Part shown: piece after piece, positions 19,654-27,336 of the stretch
How the letters are laid out: each line of letters begins with the position of its first letter
Numbering within the stretch: position 1 is the first letter of the stretch
Assembly: GCA_009993605.1 (NCBI GenBank)
Contig: JAACTB010000007.1
Coordinates: 1 to 64,000, forward strand
DNA length: 64,000 nt
Direction of reading: 5' to 3'
DNA from: Erythrobacter sp.
Lineage (GTDB): Bacteria > Pseudomonadota > Alphaproteobacteria > Sphingomonadales > Sphingomonadaceae
The notes under the pieces: generated by a model
Database searches by the model: none
What the model saw: only the letters and a program-made list of their open reading frames with translations
What the model was told of the DNA's origin: nothing
Translations under genes and position numbers: made by a program

Positions 19654-19980
19654 TCAGCCCTGGACTGCCTTGGCCTCGGCAAAGGCGAGGAGGCCGCCAT
19701 AGGTCTCGAGCATTTCGCCGTCGATGTCGTCATCCTCGATCACGATATCGAGGCGATCCTCCATCTCGGTGAGGAGGCCCGCCACCGCCATGGAATCGAG
19801 TTCCGGCAGATGGCCGAACAGGCCCGTTTCCGCATCGAACCGCTCCACCCGCTCCTGATCGAGGCCGAGCACATCCCGCAGGATCGCCCGCAAAGTCTTA
19901 TCGACCTCGCTTCGGCTCGGCCCGGTGGCATCGGTTTCGATTGCGTCGGTCTGGACGGCTTCGGTCCGGCTTGCGGTCAT
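19654..19980 (-). CDS. Acyl carrier protein, exosortase A system-associated
   Basis: This 108-aa protein is a dedicated acyl/peptidyl carrier. The phosphopantetheine attachment site is Ser63 in PELDSMAVAGLL, a variant of the DSL motif with Met. Flanking helices are EVDKTLRAILRDVLGL (25-40) and a C-terminal helix around GLLAFAEAKAV. The first 20 residues are a flexible acidic-threonine tail. It lies between the FemAB/GNAT-like gene (34 nt upstream) and hydrolase 2 (11 nt downstream). With the divergent acyl ligase and PLP decarboxylase it should form a carrier-bound pathway for a small building block or modifying group. Confidence 0.85.
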   Translation of the reverse strand: MTASRTEAVQTDAIETDATGPSRSEVDKTLRAILRDVLGLDQERVERFDAETGLFGHLPELDSMAVAGLLTEMEDRLDIVIEDDDIDGEMLETYGGLLAFAEAKAVQG

Positions 19981-20014
19981 GGCGTGAGTATCCCCTGCAC
20001 TTGCGGATGGGCGC

Positions 20015-21127
20015 TTACCCGCGCCTCGGACGTGAGGCAAGCGGGCGCACTTTCCCGCCGGTCAGCACCTCGACGCCCTTCGCAACGACCTTGGCCGCCA
20101 GCAGCGCGGCCCCGCGCGGCTGTCGCCAGTCGATGCAGGTGAGGGCATAGCGTGGCCGTTCTCCATCCATCCAGTCGCGCTTGTAGCCATCGCTGCCGGT
20201 GCCGAAATCGATCAGATCGACTTTATCGCGGTCGATGACATGTTCGAACAGCGCCGCGCTGAGCGTGGTTCCGGCCGAAAGGTGCCGGTGTTCGGCATCG
20301 TAGGCCAGTTTATGGATATAGGCCGTGCCACCTTCGACGGTCCAGAACTGCGCGGCGACCGGCTCTCCATCATGGCGCGCGACGCCCACCCGCAGGCGAC
20401 GCGCTTCTCCCTCGGCACGCGCAAACGCTTCGAGCAGGGCGGCATCCTGTTCCTCGCCCTTCCAGCTTCGACCGTAGATCGCGCGATAGGCATCCCAGTC
20501 TTCGGATCGGAATTCGGTAGCGATCGAGACGCTGACCTTTTTCGCCTTGCGCTTGAGCGTGGTGCGCATCTGGCCCGGTCGAGCGGCCCAATAGTCGGCG
20601 AAACTCCGGCCTCTCACATCGAGGACGTGGTTGGTGTCGCAGACCGAGCGATGCGTTATCCACCCTGCCTTGCGGAAGGCACGGGGGAGGCGCCCCGCGC
20701 TTCCGTCGGCGCTTCCATCCTCGCCCGGCAGGCATTCGAGCGCGACGCGGTGCGTGCGGCTCTTCAGATCGCGGGCGATCGCGGTGAGAAGAGCGTCGCC
20801 CAAGGCGCCCTCGGGCGCAAGCGGTCTCCAGGTGAAGGCGAAGACGTGATGCAGGCTTTCGAGTGCGCGTCCCCGCCGCGCCAATGGCAGAGCCGCCACG
20901 CCGTAATCCGCTTCGGCCAGCGCGACCAGCGGCTCGCCGCCGGTTTCTTTGGGGCCGTGATCCTCGAGAAGACGATACCAGGAGAGGCGATCGAACGGTC
21001 CTGTGGCGAACTGGTCGAGCGCATGGCCATGGGATGCTTGCAGTTTGCTAACACTCTCGTGATAGCTGACACTGGCATGGGGCGCCGCCGAGGCGGTTTT
21101 CTCCCATGACGCCACCGAAGAATGCAT
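20015..21127 (-). CDS. GNAT/FemAB-like N-acetyltransferase, exosortase A locus
   Basis: This 370-aa protein has the double-GNAT BioF2/FemAB-like layout. The second domain contains RSFADYWAARPGQMRTTLKRK, a GVARHDGEPVAAQFWTVEGG stretch and DLIDFGTGSDGYKRDWMDG, typical of the family often labelled CelD-like. Such enzymes transfer an acyl or aminoacyl group to a sugar or peptide amine. The ACP follows 34 nt downstream, so the donor may be carrier-bound (inference). The ATG at 21127 is preferred; a GTG at 21154 is possible, though it would overlap the ribosome site of the divergent ligase gene. Only 29 bp separate the two genes. Confidence 0.82.
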   Translation of the reverse strand: MHSSVASWEKTASAAPHASVSYHESVSKLQASHGHALDQFATGPFDRLSWYRLLEDHGPKETGGEPLVALAEADYGVAALPLARRGRALESLHHVFAFTWRPLAPEGALGDALLTAIARDLKSRTHRVALECLPGEDGSADGSAGRLPRAFRKAGWITHRSVCDTNHVLDVRGRSFADYWAARPGQMRTTLKRKAKKVSVSIATEFRSEDWDAYRAIYGRSWKGEEQDAALLEAFARAEGEARRLRVGVARHDGEPVAAQFWTVEGGTAYIHKLAYDAEHRHLSAGTTLSAALFEHVIDRDKVDLIDFGTGSDGYKRDWMDGERPRYALTCIDWRQPRGAALLAAKVVAKGVEVLTGGKVRPLASRPRRG

Positions 21128-21156
21128 TGCCGTCAAACCGTCCTCCAGGAGCACTC

Positions 21157-22683
21157 ATGCCGATCGCGCCAGACCCGGTTCCATTTCCGCTCGACCATCT
21201 GGTCGTCCGCGGCAAGGATGAAGCAACGGCGCTTATACTGCGTGACCGGCGGTTTAGCTATCGAGAGTTAAGAGCGCGTATAGCTTGCCTGGCGGCCTGG
21301 CTCGCGGTCGAGCTTCCCGAGGGCGCACGCGTGGCCAGCTGGGCGGCGAAGGGCGAGACGACCTGCCTGCTGCCCCTGGCGGCGGCGCGTGCGGGGCTGG
21401 TCCATGTGCCGATCAATCCGTTGCTGAAGCGCGCTCAGGTCTCCCACATCCTCGCCGATAGCGGCGCCGAAATGCTGATCGGGACGCGCGCGCGGCTCGG
21501 CACGCTTGAATCGGGCGATGCGCCCGCCGCCTGTCGGCTCCTTGACGAGGAAGACTGCTGGCACGAGGCGGAAAGGCTCGGCGGCGATCTCGGCCCGTCG
21601 TCGCGTGACCCCGACGAGTTGGCCGCGATCCTCTATACCAGCGGCTCGACCGGCAAGCCCAAGGGTGTGATGCTGAGCCATGCGAATATGTGGCTGGGCG
21701 CGGTCAGCGTGGCGCATTATCTCGGGATGGAGGCGGACGACGTCACGCTTGCGGTCTTGCCATTGAGTTTCGATTACGGCCAGAACCAGTTGTTTTCCAG
21801 CTGGATTGTCGGCGCATCCGTGGTGCCGCTCGATTACCTTTTTCCGCGCGATGTCGCCAAGGCTTGCGCGAAGCATGGGGTCACGACGCTGGCCGCCGTG
21901 CCGCCTTTGTGGGTGCAGCTGACCGAAGTCGAATGGCCGAACGGTTCGGCGAAGACGCTGCGGCGCCTGACCAATAGCGGCGGAGCGCTGACCCGCGAAC
22001 TGGTCGCCGATCTGCGCGCGCGCTTCCCCCAAGCCCGGCTCTTCCCGATGTATGGCCTGACGGAGGCGTTTCGTTCGACCTATCTCGATCCCGATCTGGT
22101 GGACAGCCATCCGACCTCCATGGGCAGCGCGATCCCGTTCGCGGAAATCCTGGTCGTGACGGACGAGGGCGGCTTGGCCGCGCCGGGGGAGGAGGGCGAA
22201 CTGGTCCATTGCGGCCCGCTGGTGGCGCAAGGATACTGGCAGGACGAAAAGCGCACTGCCGAACGCTTCAAGCCCGCACCCAAGGATAGCGAACATGGCG
22301 GCATGGCGGTCTATTCCGGCGATCGCGTGCGGCGCGATGCGGACGGATTGCTGTATTTCGTCGGGCGGCGCGACGCGATGATCAAGAGTGCGGGCAACCG
22401 CATCAGCCCGCAGGAGCTGGAAGACGCCGCACGTTCGACCGATCTCGTCAGCGAAGCGGTCGCGCTGGGCGTGCCGGACGAGCGGCTGGGCCAGGCGGTC
22501 CATCTGGTGGTGCGCGGCGATGCGGGGCGCGATGCGGAGTTGAAGGCCGCGCTGGCGAAAGAGCTTCCGAATTTCATGCAGCCGCAGGCGATCCACTGGC
22601 GCGAGACGTTGCCGGTGAACCCAAACGGAAAGCTCGATAGAACTTTAATTTCGCAACAGATAATGGCGGAGATCCGCGCATGA
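21157..22683 (+). CDS. Acyl-CoA ligase (AMP-forming), exosortase A system-associated
   Basis: This 508-aa ANL-family enzyme is the ligase typical of XrtA loci. Motifs are ILYTSGSTGKPKGVMLSH (from about 158), MYGLTEAFRSTYLDP (A5), YSGDRVRRDADG (A7) and the C-terminal PVNPNGKLDR with its catalytic lysine. It probably adenylates an acid and loads it on CoA or on the ACP encoded divergently. The ATG at 21157 has a strong AGGAG site; a start 17 codons earlier is in frame but lacks one. It overlaps the PLP decarboxylase gene by ATGA. Confidence 0.9.
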   Translation: MPIAPDPVPFPLDHLVVRGKDEATALILRDRRFSYRELRARIACLAAWLAVELPEGARVASWAAKGETTCLLPLAAARAGLVHVPINPLLKRAQVSHILADSGAEMLIGTRARLGTLESGDAPAACRLLDEEDCWHEAERLGGDLGPSSRDPDELAAILYTSGSTGKPKGVMLSHANMWLGAVSVAHYLGMEADDVTLAVLPLSFDYGQNQLFSSWIVGASVVPLDYLFPRDVAKACAKHGVTTLAAVPPLWVQLTEVEWPNGSAKTLRRLTNSGGALTRELVADLRARFPQARLFPMYGLTEAFRSTYLDPDLVDSHPTSMGSAIPFAEILVVTDEGGLAAPGEEGELVHCGPLVAQGYWQDEKRTAERFKPAPKDSEHGGMAVYSGDRVRRDADGLLYFVGRRDAMIKSAGNRISPQELEDAARSTDLVSEAVALGVPDERLGQAVHLVVRGDAGRDAELKAALAKELPNFMQPQAIHWRETLPVNPNGKLDRTLISQQIMAEIRA

Positions 22684-23918
22684 GCGACACCGGAAAGCCG
22701 GTCGGACCGATCCCGGCGGGATATGAAACGCGCGATGGCGAACTCGCCGTCGACGGCCAAACGGCCTCGCAATTGGTCGAGCGGGCGGGGCGCACCCCGC
22801 TCTTCGTCTATTCCAGCGCGATGATGTCGCGCCGCGTCGCTGACCTGCGCGCGGCGATGCCCGACCGGTTGAAGATCAATTACGCGATCAAGGCCAACAG
22901 CTTCGCGCCGGTGCTGAAGCACATGGCGGGTCTGGTCGACGGGCTGGATATCGCCTCGGGCGGCGAGCTCGACATGGTGCGCGCCGCAGGGATCGATTGC
23001 GCGCGGGTGAGCTTCGCAGGCCCGGGCAAGCGCGACAGCGAGTTGGAAAACGCCATTAGGCATGGCGCCACTCTCAATCTCGAAAGCGAGGGCGAGGCAG
23101 AGCGCGCGCTTGCCATCGCAGAGCGGCTCGGAACGGCGCCCCGTCTCGCCATCAGAGTCAATCCCGACTTCGAACTGAAGGGGTCGGGCATGAAAATGGG
23201 CGGCGGCGCCAAGCCCTTCGGCGTCGATGCCGAGCGGGTGCCCGCTCTGGCGCGCCGGATCGTCGATGCGAGGGCGGAATGGCGGGGGCTCCATATCTTT
23301 ACCGGCAGCCAGGCGCTCGATGCGGATGCCGTGATCGATGCGCAGGCAAACGTCCTCGACCTGGCGCAGCGCATCGTTGAGAAGGCTGGGGTTCGCCTGC
23401 CGAAGCTGAACATGGGTGGAGGTTTAGGAATTCCTTATTTCTCCGGTGACACGCCGATCGACGCGCAGCGGATCGGCGCGGCGCTGGAAGAGCGTTTCGC
23501 TGCCCGTGCCGACGTGATGGCGGACACCGAATTCTTCATCGAACTGGGCCGCTATCTCGTGGGCGAGGCGGGCGTCTATCTGACTCGGATCGTCGATCGG
23601 AAGGTCAGCCATGGCGAAACCTACTTGATCACCGACGGGGGCCTGCACCATCAGCTCGCCGCATCGGGCAATTTCGGCACGGTCGTCAGGCGCAACTACC
23701 CCGTCGCCATCGCCACGCGCTTCGACCGGGAGAAGGCAGAGATCGCCAATGTCGTCGGCTGTCTGTGCACGCCGCTGGATAGGCTGGCCGACAAGGCGCA
23801 TCTCCCCCGGGCCGAGGTCGGGGATATCGTCGCCGTGTTCTGCGCCGGAGCCTACGGCGCCAGCGCATCGCCGAGCGCGTTTCTGGGGCAGGGTCCGGCA
23901 GCAGAAATGATGGTGTGA
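22680..23918 (+). CDS. Pyridoxal-dependent decarboxylase, exosortase A system-associated
   Basis: This 412-aa protein is a fold-type III PLP decarboxylase (LysA/ornithine decarboxylase family) of the branch found in XrtA loci. The PLP lysine is K71 in NYAIKANSF. GGGLGIPYFSGD is the phosphate-binding loop and AVFCAGAYGASASPS the C-terminal active-site motif with its cysteine. It should decarboxylate a D-centre amino acid or a carrier-tethered equivalent; the substrate is unknown. It is coupled to the ligase by ATGA. A 175-bp gap follows before the export genes. Confidence 0.9.
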   Translation: MSDTGKPVGPIPAGYETRDGELAVDGQTASQLVERAGRTPLFVYSSAMMSRRVADLRAAMPDRLKINYAIKANSFAPVLKHMAGLVDGLDIASGGELDMVRAAGIDCARVSFAGPGKRDSELENAIRHGATLNLESEGEAERALAIAERLGTAPRLAIRVNPDFELKGSGMKMGGGAKPFGVDAERVPALARRIVDARAEWRGLHIFTGSQALDADAVIDAQANVLDLAQRIVEKAGVRLPKLNMGGGLGIPYFSGDTPIDAQRIGAALEERFAARADVMADTEFFIELGRYLVGEAGVYLTRIVDRKVSHGETYLITDGGLHHQLAASGNFGTVVRRNYPVAIATRFDREKAEIANVVGCLCTPLDRLADKAHLPRAEVGDIVAVFCAGAYGASASPSAFLGQGPAAEMMV

Positions 23919-23923
23919 ATGCT

Positions 23924-23940
23924 CGTCCCGATATGGGACG
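23924..23940. repeat. Short inverted repeat CGTCCC-5 nt-GGGACG
   Basis: A perfect 6-bp inverted repeat with a 5-nt loop (GATAT) begins 5 nt after the decarboxylase stop. It could be the stem of a short transcription attenuator or a protein binding site. There is no T-run after it on the plus strand, so it is not a canonical intrinsic terminator. Confidence 0.4.
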
Positions 23941-23978
23941 GCAGCCACGCGGAGGCCGCATTTGCGCGCGGTTCCGGC

Positions 23979-23987
23979 TGTGGATAA
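23979..23987 (-). promoter_or_regulatory. DnaA-box-like 9-mer TGTGGATAA
   Basis: TGTGGATAA is the exact reverse complement of the DnaA box TTATCCACA. It stands alone in the gap before the export operon. One such 9-mer is expected about every 130 kb on either strand by chance, so its role as a DnaA site is only a possibility. Confidence 0.3.
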
Positions 23988-24093
23988 CCGTATGTTCACC
24001 TTTCTGCTCCATTAAGGAGGGTGAAATCCGGGGGAAAGCCAACGTGCTTGCGCGCAGGCTAGTCCTCCCATGCTGACGTCAGGAATATCCTTT

Positions 24094-24741
24094 ATGCGTT
24101 TCAATCGCTTGTCTGCCGTAATCGCGACATGCTGCGCGGCGATGCTGGGCTTGTCCGGCTGCGCCACATCCAGCGCCAGCGGCGAGCTTCCGCCCGCCAC
24201 CTTCGTCGCCTTGCAGGAAGGGCCGGGCGAGGATTACGTGATCGGTCCGCTCGACAATCTGACGATCCATGTCTGGCGCAATCCCGAACTGGGCGCGGAA
24301 AAGATCCAGGTCCGCCCCGATGGGCGGATCACGATCCCTCTCGTCAAGGACATGCCCGCCGTCGGCAAGACGCCGTCCATGCTGGAAGAGGATATCCGCC
24401 TCCAGTTGAGCCAGTATATCGAAGACCCGCTCGTCAGCGTTATCGTCAACGAATTCGCGGGCACGTTCAGCCAGCAGGTCCGCATCGTCGGCGCAACGGA
24501 AAAGCCCGCTTCGCTGCCCTATCGCGCCAATATGACCGTGCTCGACGCGATGATCGCCGTCGGTGGGCTCAACGAATACGCGGCGGGCAATCGCGCCAAG
24601 CTGATCCGCTTCGACAAGCAGTCCGGTCGCCAGCGCGAATACGAGCTGCGCCTGACCGATCTCCTGCGCCGGGGCGACAGCGACGCGAACGTCATGCTCA
24701 ATCCGGGCGATGTGATCATCATCCCCGAATCGGTCTTCTGA
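24094..24741 (+). CDS. XrtA-associated polysaccharide export lipoprotein (Wza-like)
   Basis: This 215-aa outer-membrane auxiliary (OMA/Wza-type) protein forms the export pore or its base for the polysaccharide. A lipoprotein signal ends in GLSGC (lipidated Cys23). Then come the Poly_export domain (DYVIGPLDNLTIHVWRNPEL, about 45-65) and a SLBB-like domain (VRIVGATEKPASLPYRAN and following), ending in NPGDVIIIPESVF, the usual C-terminus of these proteins. The ATG at 24094 is 8 nt after AGGAA; an ATG at 24070 is a weaker alternative. The chain-length gene follows by 13 nt. Confidence 0.93.
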   Translation: MRFNRLSAVIATCCAAMLGLSGCATSSASGELPPATFVALQEGPGEDYVIGPLDNLTIHVWRNPELGAEKIQVRPDGRITIPLVKDMPAVGKTPSMLEEDIRLQLSQYIEDPLVSVIVNEFAGTFSQQVRIVGATEKPASLPYRANMTVLDAMIAVGGLNEYAAGNRAKLIRFDKQSGRQREYELRLTDLLRRGDSDANVMLNPGDVIIIPESVF

Positions 24742-24754
24742 GGACTTTTCCGCG

Positions 24755-26278
24755 ATGAACGAAGTCTTCGAGGAACTGCGCGCAGCGCTCCACCAGGTGT
24801 GGAACCGCCGCTGGCTGGCGCTGGCGGTGGCATGGGGCGTCTGCGTCCTCGGCTGGTTCGTGGTCGCCATGATCCCCAACAGCTATATGAGCCAGGCGCG
24901 GCTCTACGTGCAGCTTGATGACGTCCTGTCCGAACAGCTCGACATATCGGGTGACGGCAAGCAGGAAATGACGCGGGTGCGCCAGACGCTGGCGAGCCGG
25001 GTCAATCTCGAAAAGGTGATCCGCGGCACGCGCCTTGGCGAAGACATCGCGACCGATAGCGAAATGCAGGGGGCGATCGACAGTCTCACCAAGGCGGTGA
25101 CGATCAAGAGCGAGCAGGAAAACCTGTTCGAAATCGCCGCGACCATCGGCAAGGGCGATCTGAGCGATGCCGAGAACGCCAAGCTCTCGCAGGAAGTCGT
25201 CCAGAGCCTGATCGATATTTTCCGTGAGGACAATATCGCCGGCAATCGCGGTGAAGTGGCCGATACGATCGTCTTCCTCGACCAGCAGCTCGAAGACCGC
25301 AAGGCCGAGCTGGAGGCCGCCGAGCAGCGCCGCCTTGCCTTCGAGTCGCAATATCCCGAACTGATCGGTGGCACCGGGTCGGTCGGCAACCGCTTGCAGA
25401 CCTTGCAGACCGAGATGCGCGGTGTCGATGCCGACATCGCCGCTGCGCAGTCTGCGCTCGCCGGGATCAGCGGGCAGCTTTCGGGCACGCCGCGCACCAT
25501 CACCATGCCCGGCATGGGCGGGGGCGGGGCGAGCGGGGCGCTGGCGCAAGCCGAGGCGCAGCTCGCCGGAATGCGCTCGCGCGGCCTGACCGACAGCCAT
25601 CCCGACATCCAGGCGACCGAACGCCAGATCCAGCTGCTGCGCCGCCAGGCTGCCCGCGAAGGCGATGGATCGGTGGGCGCACCCAACCCGGCCTATTCCT
25701 CCCTCGTCGCCATTCGCGTCGAGCGTCAGGCCAATCTCCAGGCCCTGCAGGCCCGCAAGGCTGCGCTTCAGTCGGACATTTCCTCGCTGATCGCCGCACA
25801 GGCTCAGGAGCCCGAAGTCGCTGCCGAAGCCAATCGCATCAGCCGCGATTACGAGGTACTGAAGTCGAAATATGACGAGCTTCTGAAGGATCGCGAGGAA
25901 ATGCGCCTGCGCGGCCAGGTCCAGACCGAGCGCAGTTCGCTGCAATTCCAGGTGGTCGACCCGCCTGCCGTCCCGCGCAATCCTGCTGCGCCCAATCGGC
26001 CGATCCTTTTGCTGGGCGTTCTCTTCGCGGGTCTTGCCGCAGGTGCCGGAACCGCTTTCGTGATCGGGCAATTGCAGGCGAGCTTCACCACGGCGGACAA
26101 GCTCGAGCGCGTTCTCGATCTCCCCGTCGTCGGCACAATCTCGCGCTCGATGACCGACATCCGCCGCGCGCAGGAGCGCAAGCAGTTCAAGCAATTCGCC
26201 GGTGGCCTCGCCGGTCTGTTCGGGGTCTGCGTGATCCTGCTGGCCGTCGAATTCATCCAGGTCGGATCGGTGGCGTGA
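24755..26278 (+). CDS. XrtA system polysaccharide chain-length determinant (Wzz/GumC-like)
   Basis: This 507-aa inner-membrane co-polymerase controls chain length and links synthesis to the outer-membrane exporter. A first transmembrane helix lies at about 19-40 and a large periplasmic region between helices has long coiled coils (about 165-385, rich in Gln, Glu, Arg). A proline-containing FQVVDPPAVPRNPAAPNRP segment precedes the second helix (about 413-437), and there is a further hydrophobic stretch near the C-terminus (483-505). The tyrosine kinase domain is not fused to it; it is encoded by the next gene, 10 nt downstream. Confidence 0.92.
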   Translation: MNEVFEELRAALHQVWNRRWLALAVAWGVCVLGWFVVAMIPNSYMSQARLYVQLDDVLSEQLDISGDGKQEMTRVRQTLASRVNLEKVIRGTRLGEDIATDSEMQGAIDSLTKAVTIKSEQENLFEIAATIGKGDLSDAENAKLSQEVVQSLIDIFREDNIAGNRGEVADTIVFLDQQLEDRKAELEAAEQRRLAFESQYPELIGGTGSVGNRLQTLQTEMRGVDADIAAAQSALAGISGQLSGTPRTITMPGMGGGGASGALAQAEAQLAGMRSRGLTDSHPDIQATERQIQLLRRQAAREGDGSVGAPNPAYSSLVAIRVERQANLQALQARKAALQSDISSLIAAQAQEPEVAAEANRISRDYEVLKSKYDELLKDREEMRLRGQVQTERSSLQFQVVDPPAVPRNPAAPNRPILLLGVLFAGLAAGAGTAFVIGQLQASFTTADKLERVLDLPVVGTISRSMTDIRRAQERKQFKQFAGGLAGLFGVCVILLAVEFIQVGSVA

Positions 26279-26288
26279 GGAGCGCGTG

Positions 26289-27332
26289 GTGAACAAGCCT
26301 ACCAAGATTACGCCGCTGGACGGGCATGAGGATCAGCAAGATCGCAAGCCCGCCAAGGCCGAGCGTGCCTCGCTGCTGGAACGGGCGGGCGGGGCCTTCG
26401 GCTTCGACCGGCTGATGCCGGCCCGTGTGCCCGCCAAACTGCCCGAGGGAAAATCGGTCAGGATGCCGAAGCCCGCGCGGAGCGTGGCTCCGTCCGCGCC
26501 TGCGGTCGAGGCGGCGGCGCCAGCCCCTGCCAATCCGGCTGTTCCGGCGGCGCCGATCGTCGTTCCGGCCAAGCCGATCGACGACGACGTTCCCGCGGCG
26601 CGCCTGCCGCGCGATGCCAAGACGATCGACCGCGATAATCTGCGCAAGCAGGGCTTCGTCAATCCCGATGCCGGAGCCAGCGCCCTGCGCGAGGAATTCC
26701 GCATCGTGAAGCGGCAGGTTCTCGCCACCGCCCAGGCGGATGGCTCCCCCCTGTCGCGCCGGGTCCTCATCTGTTCGCCGCATACGGGCGAGGGCAAGAC
26801 ATTTTGCGCCGTCAATCTCGCGCTCTCGATGGCGAGCGAGCGGGATATCGAGGTCGTACTCATCGATGCCGATTTCGCCAAGCCTTCGATCGCATCGACT
26901 TTCGGGATCGAGACCGGTCAGGGTTTCATGAACGCGCTGAAGGACGACACGATCCGTCCCGAAGAGCTGGTCGTGGCCACCGATGTCGAAGGCCTGTTCC
27001 TGATGCCAGCGGGTGAGCGGACCGGATCGGACGCGGAATATCTCGCCAGCGATCGCACGGCCAAGGTGCTCGACCGGCTGACACGCGGCGCGAAGAACCG
27101 GATCCTGATCTTCGACAGTCCACCGGCCTTGGCCGCATCGCCCGCGGCGGAACTGGCCAAGCATGTCGGCCAGGCCCTGCTGGTCGCGCGCGCCGATGCG
27201 ACCGCGCGTGCGGCGCTGGAAGATGCGGTCGATCTTTTATCGGCCTGTCCCGACATTCGCCTGATCCTGAACGATGCGACATTCAGCCCGAGCGGCCGCA
27301 AGTTCGGCTCCTATTATGGGTATGGGGAGTAA
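26289..27332 (+). CDS. XrtA-associated tyrosine autokinase (BY-kinase)
   Basis: This 347-aa cytoplasmic bacterial tyrosine kinase should phosphorylate itself and regulate polymer assembly with the Wzz-like partner. A Pro/Ala-rich N-terminal linker (to about 110) precedes the kinase domain. The Walker A motif SPHTGEGKT ends at Lys170-Thr171, Walker A' is VVLIDADF, Walker B IFDSPPAL. The C-terminus ends in the tyrosine cluster SYYGYGE, the autophosphorylation tail. GTG codons at 26286 and 26289 are both possible; the second has better spacing to GGAG. The beta-barrel gene begins 4 nt later. Confidence 0.92.
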   Translation: MNKPTKITPLDGHEDQQDRKPAKAERASLLERAGGAFGFDRLMPARVPAKLPEGKSVRMPKPARSVAPSAPAVEAAAPAPANPAVPAAPIVVPAKPIDDDVPAARLPRDAKTIDRDNLRKQGFVNPDAGASALREEFRIVKRQVLATAQADGSPLSRRVLICSPHTGEGKTFCAVNLALSMASERDIEVVLIDADFAKPSIASTFGIETGQGFMNALKDDTIRPEELVVATDVEGLFLMPAGERTGSDAEYLASDRTAKVLDRLTRGAKNRILIFDSPPALAASPAAELAKHVGQALLVARADATARAALEDAVDLLSACPDIRLILNDATFSPSGRKFGSYYGYGE

Positions 27333-27336
27333 GCCC

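Larger units (their letters stand above)
23919..24093 (+). promoter_or_regulatory. Intergenic region before the polysaccharide export genes
   Basis: These 175 bp hold the likely promoter of the export and chain-length operon. Visible features are a short hairpin (23924-23940), a DnaA-box-like 9-mer (23979-23987) and a strong SD-like AAGGAGGG (24016-24023) not followed by a convincing gene. AT-rich sequence TATGTTCACC to CATTAAGG lies between them and may include the promoter. I cannot fix -35/-10 elements. Confidence 0.45.

Noticed and set aside
24050-24082. Possible ten-codon leader peptide (GTG near 24050) after a strong SD-like AAGGAGGG
   Set aside because: Spacing from the SD to the GTG is far too long (over 25 nt) and there is no regulatory codon run or attenuator stem.
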